DNA of 64,000 nt from Marsupella aquatica (Eukaryota > Marchantiophyta). Position 1 is the first letter of the stretch. The number at the start of each line of letters is the position of its first letter. A model generated the notes under the pieces. That model was not told where the DNA came from. It searched no databases and saw only the letters and a program-made list of their open reading frames with translations. The stretch is from the NCBI GenBank assembly GCA_973895155.1, contig OZ316892.1, positions 18,848,001 through 18,912,000 on the forward strand, given 5' to 3'. The translations under genes were made by a program, and so were the position numbers. This document shows, one piece after another, positions 23,504 through 35,300 of the stretch.

Positions 23504-24760
23504 ATGGGGTTACCGACAAAAGACCCAAGGAGATACTCTTGTGCAATCGACACGATTGATCTGGATAATTTCATCCAAGAGTTTGATACATGGTGCAATT
23601 TATGTAGACAAAGCGTAATGCCACGTTGTTCACATCTTTCATGGCATGGAAGAGATTATTTTAGCATTTGGAGAGGTCACCCATGGATGATTACCATGAG
23701 TTTTGAAAGGCTTGTTTGGTTGAGATTGAGCCATGGAGATAGCATTGGTCGTCTAATTATGCATCCATCACATATGGCACTACTGCAGTTGCCCAATCCA
23801 TTGCCACAACTATTGCTTCTTCTAGCAACACTAGCCAAAGTGGCACACCACCCACTAGTAGCACTCTAGTAGCATCCACTGCTACTCCACCGATGCAATT
23901 GTGGTAGAGCCTAGAGTTGCGCCAACATTTAACCCTATGGTGGAGTTTTTTGAAGTATTGAAGCATAACTATGAGGGTGTGAGGACTGATAAGTTGAAGG
24001 GTTTCTAAGAGTTTCAACGTAAGACTAAAGAGAGTCTACGTGAGGCATACACCTATATGCAAAGATTGATCACTGTCACCAAGGAAGTGATAGAGGCCCA
24101 GGGAGTCTAATTTTGGTATGCACTTCTGGATAGAGAATTGTAATTACGCAAAGTGAGAGATGTCACTCTACTTAGGGAATGCAAATTCCACATTCGTAGT
24201 TGTTTTAACACTTTTGGAGTGCACGCATTAAGCTCAATATGGTGAATTTGAGAAAGTGGTGATTTTTGGATTTGCCAAGGAAGCACCAAAGGCTGCATCT
24301 ACACCCACATCATAGCCCACTGCACGTAAGAGCCAGAGGGAGAAGCTTTCTGCACAAGAATCTACCAGCCAAAGACTTGTGCCTTCCTATGTTGGACAGC
24401 AGTCATGATGTTGGACATGTGAGGATCATGCACAGTGGTATTGCCCTGATCATAGAGGGTCAAGAGGTGCCTCAACACTTGATCAACAACAATGTGATCA
24501 GTGTGAAGCTCCTTGACATACCAAGGATAGGTGTTTCTTACTCCATCCTGAGTTACAAAGATAAGAACAATTCGCACATGATCAAGGAAGAGGAGGAAGA
24601 GGTGGTGGTCGTGGCTGAGGTTATGCCACATGCAAGGACATGTCAGAGAGGTGATGCAACTACTCTTATTGTGACCAGAGATCCTAAGGATGCTAAGATT
24701 GCACAATTTGGGCAACAACTAGCTGGTATGGCTAGTTCTCAAGTGAGACTTGCTTGAACT
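23504..24760 (+). pseudogene. Possible decayed retrotransposon gag-like region
   Basis: Plus-strand frames interrupted by several stops contain FIQEFDTWCNLCRQ, FNPMVEFFEVLKHNYEG and TKESLREAYTYMQRLI, the spacing of which resembles the helical core of LTR-retrotransposon Gag proteins. No zinc knuckle, protease or reverse transcriptase was found downstream. Frames shift at least twice. This is a low-confidence call, and unrelated decayed sequence is also possible. Confidence 0.25.
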
Positions 24761-26595
24761 AGTGATGGAGCTTCTACATCTTATAGAGCTTCCACATCTT
24801 ATGGGGCTGATTGAGACCTTGCTGATTCCACCGTATGAGATTTATGTGTGACACTGCACACATATTGATGCATCAGCAACTTTGACATGTAAAGCCGTGA
24901 TAGGTGGTTTGAATTAGTACTTCATCGAATAGCATGTAGCAGGTTTTTATGGATAATAAATTGGATTTTCAACACAACTGCAACAAAAGCCCTTGAACCC
25001 CAAGGAGCAATAATGGAGCTAGATCCACATAGAGGGGATGCACATGATCGTCAGACAAAGCTTCATCAATCTTTTACATTGTTAGAGACAATTTTGACTA
25101 CTTCTATGAACCCAATTTGTACAAACCCTGGCACTTGTGGGCAAGTAACTGGAAAAATCACATGATGTTGTAGCAGGGATGACAGGTACCTTGCTGGGGG
25201 CGGCTACCACCATGATACTCTGCACCCCATTATTTTTAGCTTGCAATAGATATGCTAACATTGAGAGTTTGTCCAATTAATGTGTTCAGATTGGCAACCA
25301 CAATATATATGTGAGGATACTCCAATTTGGCTTCTCCAACAAAGGCAACATGTTGACATTCTAGAGCAGCAAAGTTGACACCACCTATTGCTACTAGTGA
25401 GACATGGCATGTAGCAGCGGCAAAGTTGATGGATTTGCCAGCATGCCCTACATTTGAGAGGAATAGGTTTAAACCTAGCATTGTGTCAATGGATAATCGG
25501 AGTGGTATCTTCCAATTAGTTGGGCCAATTGGAGCAGTATTCTAGCCAAAGAGAGTGTTACCGGATACTTGTGCCCAACCCTTGATGTTGGGTACTTAAG
25601 TCTACAGTACAAGGATTGGGATTGAATCCAAAGATCTTGAGGAGTGTTTATCAACATGTTGTGAAGGCACTTGACAAGACACTTCACGACATAAGAGAAG
25701 ACAATAGAAAGTTTGGAGGACTCACTGATGGTTGCATTTGTAGGGGACTTTTGACAAGTGTTGTTGGTGAAGGCAAGAGGAAGTCGTGCGCAGATTGTGG
25801 GAGAATGCTTGAAGAGATCGATCTCACATTTGGCACTCTATGAAAATGTTCAAACTTGTACGAAGAGTACGCGTGTGCACACCAGTTGGTACATTCACTT
25901 CAGTTGAGTTTGGGAACCAAATCGACGGGGAACCAGACTTTCCAATAATGGCTCCTTCAACTTGGGGATGATAAATTGCCAAAGCAAGGAGCGTCAAATA
26001 ATATGATTATATCACTATATTCATTAAAACTGAAATTATAAAGGATATAGGGAAATTTGGTGATTTAAAAACATAGTTTTAGGCATGAAAATTGTAAATT
26101 TGGAAGATGAAAATTCAAGCATCATTAAATGTAAATTTGGGGACAAAAAAATGAAATTTTGAGAAAGTAAAATATTAAATTGGATGATATTAAAAAACAT
26201 TTGGGTGATAAAAGTGTTCATTTGGTTGGAAAATAGATAGAATCTAGTAATAACATATAAGCTTGGATAGCATCTATATTCAAAACATTTAGCTTGAGTA
26301 AGATATCTAACTAAGCACCAATACAATGGAATGACTATAGTGTCTAGACAAAGTTAACTAGGATGATATCCAACCTACTAGAAGGAATGAAATGGCATCA
26401 TTTTCTAGAATTAAAATATACTAAGAAAAATAAAATAATAATTATAAGAAAGTCCATTCAATAGCTTTGAGAGATCATAGAGTATTAATTTGATTGTCTT
26501 GTTCTCTCACTTTAGACCAACGCATGGAAATCAACTCGACCCTCTTAATCACAAGTCATTTGAGTGGAGACTTGTAACCTACGAGTTCTATCAAT
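24761..26595. other. Non-coding, AT-rich, no recognised gene
   Basis: A short plus frame at 25616-25843 has CXXC pairs (CICRGLL, CADCGRML), but no family is recognised. 26000-26470 is strongly AT-rich. Confidence 0.35.
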
Positions 26596-29500
26596 CTACT
26601 CATCAATTATACCTTCCATGTAAATTTTGAGAGTTTTCAAAACATTCTTAGGAATTGTCAAACCTCTATCCATAATATTTTGTTCTTTAGCACCTGACTT
26701 AAACCCATACATTGCAGAATTTGCAAACTGCCAACTTTGAGTAACATTGTCAAACCCAGGATCCAGCTCCCAAGTCTTAGTGATTTGAAAGCAACGTTCA
26801 TATCGAACATCATCCTTTGCATCATGCTTACCATGTTTAGGCCTCCACCATTGTACTTGGAACATAGGACCATTCCTAAGAGGAATGCTCTCAACAGATG
26901 TTGAAGAAGACCCTTCAATATGTTGCAAATCTGTTGAGGGAACCTCATGGTTTGGATCCACACCACCCAAAGCTCGAACCAACCAGAAACGCCCTTTGCC
27001 ATTTTCCTGTTCCCATTCATCCTCTGGACGTAAAAATACAAAGTGACCTTCTTGAATATCTTGTAGAGGAATCCAACGTGCAGGTTCTCGCTCTTGTCGT
27101 GCACCAACAAAGGGTGCAGCTTGATCTTCCATCTCTTCCATGTACTCATTTTGAAGGTCCATCATCTCTGGATTTTGAGAAGGTTCACTTGACGGCTGAG
27201 ATGTCCCCAAAATCATCTTGTAACCTATGCCATGGTTAGTCTTTGGCCAAAAATCAGTGGTCAATGGCAAATGTCTTTCCCCCTCCCCTTCTATTGTAAG
27301 TTCCTCGGACAGTGCTTGCACAAGATTCTCCCAATATTTGACCAGAGGAAATCTCTCTTTATATGCTGTAGAGGTCTCATCCTTACAACTTTTCTTCAAG
27401 AAATCAATATAGCGATTAAGGAATGGGATGATTTCTCCAGCCTTCTTTGGTACATCCCCAGATATAGGTTTTGCAAATGGTTGGCCTTCCGATAAAATGA
27501 GCGCATTTGTGATGGGATCAGTTCTCCAAATGGACCTCCCCATTGCCGGAAGCCAAGGTTGCTTGACATGTGCTTTATATTGATACACTGGCACATTATC
27601 CCTCATGGAGAAAAGAAATGCCACTGGTTTTGAGTGACCTTCTATCTCTTTCACCTGGAAAGTTTTCAAATACTCCTTGTAAGATGCAACCTTTTGAATC
27701 AATCGTGGTACAGGATGAATGCTTTCACACTCCCAAACCTCAGCCATCAACCCCAAGAGGGTAGCAACCTCTTTGTATCTGACCTGTTTGGATACTTGAG
27801 AAAATAATGCATCCACGTCTTCATGGGTGTGGCCAACCATGAGGAATGACATTTGCACAGTTTCAAACACCCCCTGCTAACAAGCTCAGTGCAAAATGCC
27901 ATCACATATTGATTTTTGTTATCTTTCCCTGAATTGTCCATCTGCAACGTTAGGTGCCTTGGTACGTACTCGGGGGGGTCACTATATGGAGGGTCATACA
28001 TCGCGTGCAACGTTTTAGGGTTTGACCCCCCTAACTTTAAAGTGAAAAATATTTTTTTGCAAAGCCCTTTCTTTCTTAAAATTTTGTCATTTTTTATTAA
28101 AAAACCCCTAAAAACTTTATAGAAAGTATTTTTTGCAATTAAATAGGCCTATGTGTTCTTTAAAGTCGACCAATCAATAAAACATGCCCTATGTGTTCTT
28201 CCACCAAACTTTGGAAGTCTTCCGCCACACCCATTTAAATGGGCCTATACTTCGTCGCACGTGATGTGTCACTTCCGTGGAAGTGACCCCCCCGAGGGTA
28301 CGTAAGGGGTTGAAAGAGCCCCTAGTAGTCTCAGGATCATCCTTAGAACCAACATCCACTGTGCTTGACTTTTTAGTCTCCTGACCATCTTCAATGCCTT
28401 GAAATCGAACAATTGAAACATTTTTGGGTTCCAAGTAACCGGCCAGAAATGCTTCAAAGTCTAGAAGGGACTGAAATATTGGCCTAGTTGCATTCCAATT
28501 CAATCCCTCAAGAAGGTCTCCAGTTTTGTCTCCTATGTAATCCTCCAAATCTCGGAGGCATTTGGCCAAAGATGTCACGGTAAAGTCTGCATCTCCAGGC
28601 CAAAGTCCAGTCAAACTGAAATGTGCATACACTCCAGGATCTCTTCCATGGGTTAACATCCCAGTAAGAGCAATAGGCAAAGGCTGACCACTACCAGAGA
28701 GGGATTTTGGAGTGGGGACCAACCTGAGGATCCAAGTCTTGGCTTGATCCATCTTATCGTGAATAATGCAAAGATAGTTTTGAGGATCCTTCTTTGCAAG
28801 AACCCTATGAGCATAGTAAACATATCTTCTTGACATTTGTTCACGAAGATGTCGCGCTCTTTTCTCTTCAATCTCTGCACGCTCTTTTTTTCTCTTCTCC
28901 CGCATCAATTGATCTTTGAACTCAGTGCAAAATGTGCCCTTGGCAAATGCACTTCCCTTGTGAAAGTCAAAATTATCAAATGAGTTTTTCCAGATGTTGT
29001 ACATAGTAACTTCAGTAACCTTAGCAAACCCATCTAATTCCATCTTGGTAAACACCTCTTGGAAAATCTCCTTCTTAGTAAAACAAGATGGGAGCCGATA
29101 TTCAATAGTGTCAGTGCCGTTGGACCCACCATAGGGAAGATGTGGCATTGGTTCCCCATTTTGGATTAAAATGGACTCCAACAAGGCGCGAGCGTGCAAA
29201 GTGCTTGATCCTGTCTTCCGTTGTCCCTGATTTCCATGGAAACCAATTGTGCAACCAGCTTTGTATTGATTTTTGTAGTCATAGTACTTTGTTGTACTGA
29301 ACCCATGCATTTTAATAAATGCATCTTTACAAACCACACGTCCCTTTAGAACAAAAAATCCCTTTTTCTCTTGACTTGCTCCTCTCTACACCCAAAGAGA
29401 CTAAAGATGTGACTTGTTTTGTTGTCACTTGACATTCCATGGTATTCCCTCCTCATTGCCTCTAAGTCCTCCCTGGGCATGTTCAAGCAACACTTCAGCT

Positions 29501-30654
29501 TGCAACAACCTTCTCTTTGGATGGAATCAATGGACTCCTCGTTAATTTTCAAAAGTGCCCTCGACTCCAAATGCCTTTTCTTCCTCTTCCTCAAGATCAA
29601 CTTTTGTCCTCCTAATGAAATTGTATGGTCTTTTTGTAGGTTTACCATCACCATCCGAATCCGGATCGCCCTTAGTTCGACCCGACTCCATCCACTTCTC
29701 TGAAACTTCCTCAAGGATATCCCCAAGAAACCTTTGAGACGAAATCAATAGAAGGGATTTGATTTCCCACCTCACCAAGCCAGGGGTACCAACACGGATA
29801 TTTGGAAATAATCCGGGTTCATTGATATTCACAACAGCAACACCAACATGATCTGCACCAAGAAGTTCATCGTCAACGGCACCTATTTCAAATGGGACCG
29901 TGATAACACTTGTTGCAACCTTTCGACAATGAGAAGCGTCATACAAATCAACCTCCTCCGCCATCCAGTTGGAACGTAGTGTAAAATCTTTTAATGGAAG
30001 ATCATTGAAAATATTTGAACTACCAAACACGCCAAAATCTCGTAGAGTGCCCTTTCTAGAAACATGCGCAACATCCCAGATAACCCAGGTATGCAAGGCC
30101 TCTTCTATTGTATCAGCTCCAGGGTGCGAGTATGACAATTTTTGATTTCCCTTAACAATATTAGATATTCTTATACTGATGCGACCAACCCCGAGTGTTT
30201 CAGTATGACAAATATCCATCGGATTTGTCTTGAAAACGACTCCATTTGCAACCAACTGATCAAAAATGAACATCTGAACTTCATCTCCTTCCTTGAACAC
30301 GTCCTCTTCAACCCTTGCATCAATTTTGGATTTATCATTTCCAACATCTCTAGCCAAAGAGAAATCATCGACATTGATTCTTCGGCGCTGAGTTGATGAC
30401 CTCAAGTATGCCAATGCACAATCCCAAATCACGCAGGAGTCAATTGCCTCAGCCAATGTAGAAAATTTGGGCGAAGGAAATGGAAGTTGACGCGATCCAT
30501 CAAAACACTTTTCGATCAATACCCCAATTCGATTGTCCCCTAGACAAATGTTCTGTATAGTATCCTGGGGGTCAACCTTTTGAACTATCCCAATTGCCGT
30601 TTCAAATCCATCGATCACCAATGACACTTCATCCCCTCGTGTAAAATTGATCAT
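26596..30654 (-). pseudogene. DUF7869-like transposase gene with DUF8039-like repeats, interrupted by a MITE
   Basis: Read on the minus strand. 30654-29900 has two similar domains (GIVQKVDPQD...ICLGDNRIGVLIE...LPFPSP...AIDSCVIWD, and a second with GVVFKTNP...LGVGRISIRI), resembling DUF8039. Next come a Cys-rich segment (GCCKLKCCLN) and then CKDAFIKMHGFSTTKYYDY (29300-29340). A catalytic-like region follows with LTLQMDNSGKDNKNQY (about 27930) and FLMVGHTHEDVDALFSQ (about 27840), which I associate with DUF7869, a plant transposase-like domain. The C-terminus ends at 26596. Disruptions are frame changes near 29600, near 29360, around 28300 and near 27870, plus the MITE at 27969-28296. Some frame changes could be introns; together they argue for a dead copy. 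Element termini were not found, except possibly the tandem array at 30720-31310. Confidence 0.6.
27969..28296. mobile_element. 328-bp MITE, copy 2, with 8-bp target duplication
   Basis: In inverse orientation to copy 1, with ends CTCGGGGGGGTCAC and GTGACCCCCCCGAG and flanking duplications GGTACGTA at 27961-27968 and 28297-28304. Read on the minus strand it matches copy 1 base for base by eye except for one CG to TG-type difference (GCGACG versus GCAACG on the plus strand near 28009). It is inserted in the transposase-like gene at 26596-30654. Confidence 0.92.
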
Positions 30655-30719
30655 GATAGCGGACTATCTGTATTCAAATAAAGTTACAAATTGTTAAGTT
30701 CCCCATGTTACAATCATGT

Positions 30720-31310
30720 TTCAAAATCTGGACTCTCCTCCAAAAAATATTGTAAAATCACTCAAAACCCTAAATACATTCAAGTCGGGTCGGAATTATT
30801 TCGACCCTCCTCCAACATTATGTCTTGAAATGATTGAATTGACTAAACATTTACAAGTCGAGTCGGAATTATTTCAACCCTCCTCCAACAATATGTCTTG
30901 AAATGATTGAATTGACTAAACATTTACAAGTTGGGTCAGAATTATTTTGACCCTCCTCCAACAATATGTCTTAAAATGATTGAATTGACTAAACATTTAC
31001 AAGTCGGGTCGGAATTATTTCGACCCTCCTCCAACAATATGTCTTAAAATGATTGAATTGACTAAACATTTACAAGTTGGGTCGGAATTATTTTGACCCT
31101 CCTCCAACAATATGTCTTAAAATGATTTAATTGACTAAACATTGATAAGTTGGGTCGGAATTATTTCGACCCTACTCCAACTATTAAGTTGAAATTATGT
31201 CAAAACTATTTGTGAAACTATCTTGCTTATGCTTTTATATACCAGTTTAAAATGCTAGTTAAGATGACATAGTCAGGTCGGCACGAAATAATTCCGACCC
31301 ACTTCTAGAA
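30720..31310. repeat. Tandem array, ~75-bp unit with internal palindrome
   Basis: About six units run from 30780 to 31185. Each contains GGGTCGGAATTATTTCGACC (arms GGGTCG and CGACC around an AT core) followed by CTCCTCCAACAATATGTCTT, then AAATGATTGAATTGACTAAA. A reversed single copy of the palindromic block occurs at about 31285-31303. The array lies just upstream of the transposase-like gene start at 30654, so it may be a subterminal repeat region of that element or a promoter-proximal array. Confidence 0.85.
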
Positions 31311-32344
31311 ACTATGTTAGTAATCACATAAAGGGGTACAGTAAGTTCTACACATGCTAGACTGTGGATAAAGGTCTAGAATGAGTAAAATATATGATCT
31401 AGAACCTAATGTGTAAATCTTAATCTAGGTTTGGCTTAAAGGTATTGAATTAAATGTAGTTGAGCTAGTACTTCTAAGATAAATAAATAAAATCACTAAC
31501 CTGCTCCGCAATATATCTTTGTCCACCCTTGTACAAGCTAAATGGGTACCTTGGATGCCAGCATTGTAACTCTTAGCACCATAGTGCTCACCAGTGCCCT
31601 TACTAAACCTTGCATTCAACCATGCGGACCTAAACAAGGCACTCGGACAGAGGAGAGTCAGTGATCGTACCAATCACTGTCTAAATGACAATGAACCAAA
31701 AAATGGATTCTGGGAGGTCTATACTCAGTTTGAGAGGCAAAAAGCCCACACATTACCCAGCACACGAGTGGACACCAACAGATCGGGCACGGGTGGATGA
31801 GGCACGCACCCAGCACACAAGTAGACATCGGATAGGGTGTCAGCCAATCACTCACGAGTGATAGGTGAGTTGCGAGCACACACCGCTGACAGCTCGGAAG
31901 TTTAAAATTGGTAGGTGAGTCGCGAGTGGTCGTGAGTGGTCACACCATCGGTGACTCACGATCACATGCACTGAGGAGGGTCTCCATCATTGGCGCGCAT
32001 TGATGCCTCCGTACCCTCTCGGATCCTTGCCTCCTCGGACTCCTCGCTCGCAGGGGGTATAGGAAGGTAGGCCTTGCGCTTGAGGCCTCATTTCCTTGCC
32101 TCCCTCTTGCCTCCTCTCTCGTCTCCTCACTCCTTGCCTCCCTCTTGCCTCGCTCTAGGGCTTTTGTTTTTGCCTCGCTCTTGGGATTTGTTTTCCGCCT
32201 CGCTCTAAGGCTTTTATTTCCGCCTTGCTCCCTTCCCTTTTGGGTCGCTCCCTCGATCATTGTTTGCCTGTTAGTGCCCTCTTGCAGCCTATGGCATTCT
32301 CCATTGCTGCCACGTGTCATCTTAAATCTCACTCGCCCCTTACA
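31311..32344. other. Upstream region of the fused methyltransferase gene
   Basis: 31730-31960 holds short repeats (CACACGAGTGGACACC, GAGTGGTCGTGAGTGGTCAC). 32080-32240 is rich in TTGCCTC(C/G)CTC blocks related to one arm of the hairpins found in the downstream introns. It probably contains the promoter, but no TATA box could be assigned with confidence. Confidence 0.4.
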
Positions 32345-35300
32345 ATGTCTACTTCCTCCAGTTCTGAAGCTTCCACCACCTCCGCCAGTTCTCAAGAGTC
32401 ATTGAACTTCAATTATAACTCTCTGTATGAATATGACCCTGAAGACCCGGATGTCCAAAATTTGGTTAACAATGCGTTGGAGGCGTCAAAGAAAGCCCAG
32501 TTAACTTTTCCACGTAAGGCACCACCTGCTTCAACATCTTGCCTCGCCCTAAGGGCGAGGCAACTTTACTTTAATTTGGATTTCAAACTTCTTATTAGGA
32601 AAATTTCTATATTCCTTTGCAGTCGCCTCGCCCCAAGGTCGAGGCGACGTCTACTTCATTCTAGATTTCTTGTTGCTCCGAAGGCGTATTGGACCTTGTA
32701 TCTTATATTAATAAAGGATCTTTAGCTATATTCTATTTTTTGCCTCGCTCTTGGGGCGAGGCGATGTCGTCTGCATTCCTCAAATGTAGTCTGCATTCCC
32801 AGAAGTTGCCTCGCCCTTGGGGCGAGGCGATGTTATCTGCATTCCTAAATGTTGTCTGCATTCCCAGAAGTTGCCTCGCCCCAAGGGCGAGGCGATGTCC
32901 TCTACATTCCTAAATGTTGTCTGCTTTCCCAGAAGTTGCCTCGCCCTTGGGGCGAAGCGATGTCCTCTGCATTCCTAAATGTTGTCTGCTTTCCAGAAGT
33001 TGCCTCGCCCTTGGGGCGAGGCGATGTTGTCTGCATTCCTAAATGTTGTTTGCTTTCCTAGACGTTGCCTCGCCCCAAGGGCGAGGCGATGTCGTCTGCA
33101 TTCCTAAATAATGTTTGATTGCTTAGATGAGGTGGCAGGGCTAATTGCACTAGGAGCAAAGAAGATTCTGCAATCTTCTATTTGTCGCCTCGCCCCAAGG
33201 GCGAGGCACCTTGAAAGTTTTCCACATGTCAATGTTAAAAATATGATGCTGACCATTTTGTTTTCAATGTTTCTTACCAGGAAAAAATCTTGAGAAGCCG
33301 AAGTTAAATATTATGGACGAGGATATCAAGGACTTTGTTTTCCCTGACCAAGATACTCCAGGATTTAGATGGGCACTAGAAGTTGGGGTGTCGGCGGAAG
33401 GCAGTCTCTTGATTTGTTTCAAGGGCCTCACAAGTCAATTGAATGACCGCAAGACAATTGTTACTCTAGGTCCAGTCGTCCTTGTGAACACGGACAACAA
33501 CCGCAATGCAACGATTATTGTTGAGTCCAATGAGAAATCTCAGTGGATGAGACTTCTAGTGCCAATAAATCTCTACTCGACTTTACTGAATGTTGAGTGG
33601 ATGGCTTGATTGGAGATAAGCGTAGCTGATATGGGATTCTTCCCAGATGGAGTAACAATTGATCAGATGTTTGAGAAGACGCATTCTCAAATAAGTGGAG
33701 TTGACCTAGTGTTTGGATTTCTCTACGTAAAGAAGCACATACATGACAATGCGGACAGTGTGGACCCTCCGTCTACTTGGATAGTTCAAAGGATGATTGA
33801 TAAGGCACATTTTTCATACGAGCAAGCAATCGACAAGAGTTTCATTTTTTGTCCAGAGTTTCAAGAGGCCGCGTGCCGGACGTGGATTTCAGAGATGAAG
33901 AAAAAAGAAGCAAAGCATAAGGCAAAGGAGAGAAAGAAGACAGTGGAAAGAAGTGCGCAATCAAAGACAGAGAAGAAACGAAAGCTTCAAGAGCCGGTTG
34001 TTCAACAAGAGAAACAATCTGGGAGTTCACGCCGTAAGAAGATGGCTAAAAAAAATGAAGATGATGAGGGCCCCCAAAAAAAGCAGACAAAGAAGGCAAA
34101 GGTTGCGAAATCAAAACCAATGTCAGGGTCGACTTCAAACTTTGTCTTGCATCCAGAGGATGATATGTGTCCGACAGAAGGACCCAAAGAAGATGATGTG
34201 CTCAAAGGCCAAGAGGTTTTGCGTAATATTGAGCAGTATTATCCTTTTGGCATCCGCGAAGTTTTTGATATTCCTGTAAAAAGTATTAATCCGCCATCGG
34301 CCGTTTTTGTATATCGAATGTTCAATCTTTCGCATGCAATGCAGATATCAAAGTCTATGATGAAAAACCCTGGACAGGAACCACAAGTTGCTGATTTGAT
34401 TCCGTATCGCGAGAGCACTAAACAGTTGCTTCATTATGACAACACACCTCAGGATAGGAAAGAGTTTTTGATTGGTGTGAAGAAGCATGAGATCCAATTC
34501 CTTGCCATCAGTGGCCAGCATTCTGCAAGAGCTGCCCAATGGATCCAAGGGTGGGCCGAGACTGACAGATCTTGCCAACAAACTAAAGTATAGGAAAGCA
34601 AGGATCCTATCTGACCTCACTCCGAAGACAATTTTGGTTGAGCATTCAAGTTTATCGAATGCTGTCAATGATACTATGCAATTTAAGTCTTGTTTTTTAG
34701 AGACTATTGTTCATGCACGAAGGCAGTTTGAGGAGTGCGGGAAACCGCCGCGTCCAGGGATTGGGACCAATCAAAATACAGACAGGAAAAACTATCAGGT
34801 ACATGTTGGAGCAACGCAAACTATTCTTGATCCGCTTTGTTTAAAGATTGTCAATGGTAAAGGTTTGCCTCGCCCCAAGGGCGAGGCTGCCTTTTCTTGT
34901 TTTCCTTGGTTAGAAGATTAAAGCAAATGTTTGCCTCGCCCTCAGGGCAAGGCAACCTAGACTAGTCTCTCTAAGAATAATTCCCTAGTTCCATTTCAGT
35001 CAATTGCGGTTAGATGTAGAGGTTCACCACGCCCTTGGGGCGAGGCGGCTTAGCCTGTTTCAAACATAGGTATAAATTTTCTAACATACGCATTGTACCC
35101 TGAAACTAATATCAAGTCCATTGGATATGCAGGATTGGTTTGCCCTGGCAAAGGTTACAATGGGGAAGTCAAGCCTAAAGAGCATTTATTGGTTACTTTT
35201 TGCCGAAGATGAGCTCTTTGAATTATGGCGGAACGTGTGTGCAAAATGGTTGAGTGGGAAGCTCCAAGATGGGGCTGGTGGGTATGGAGGGCCAAGACCC

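Noticed and set aside
27960-28310. ORFs spanning the MITE at 27969
   Set aside because: They are chance frames through the inserted non-coding element.
32539-33210. CRISPR-like appearance of regularly spaced palindromic repeats
   Set aside because: Spacers are themselves repeated, the setting is a plant intron, and no Cas-like gene exists; it is a hairpin minisatellite.
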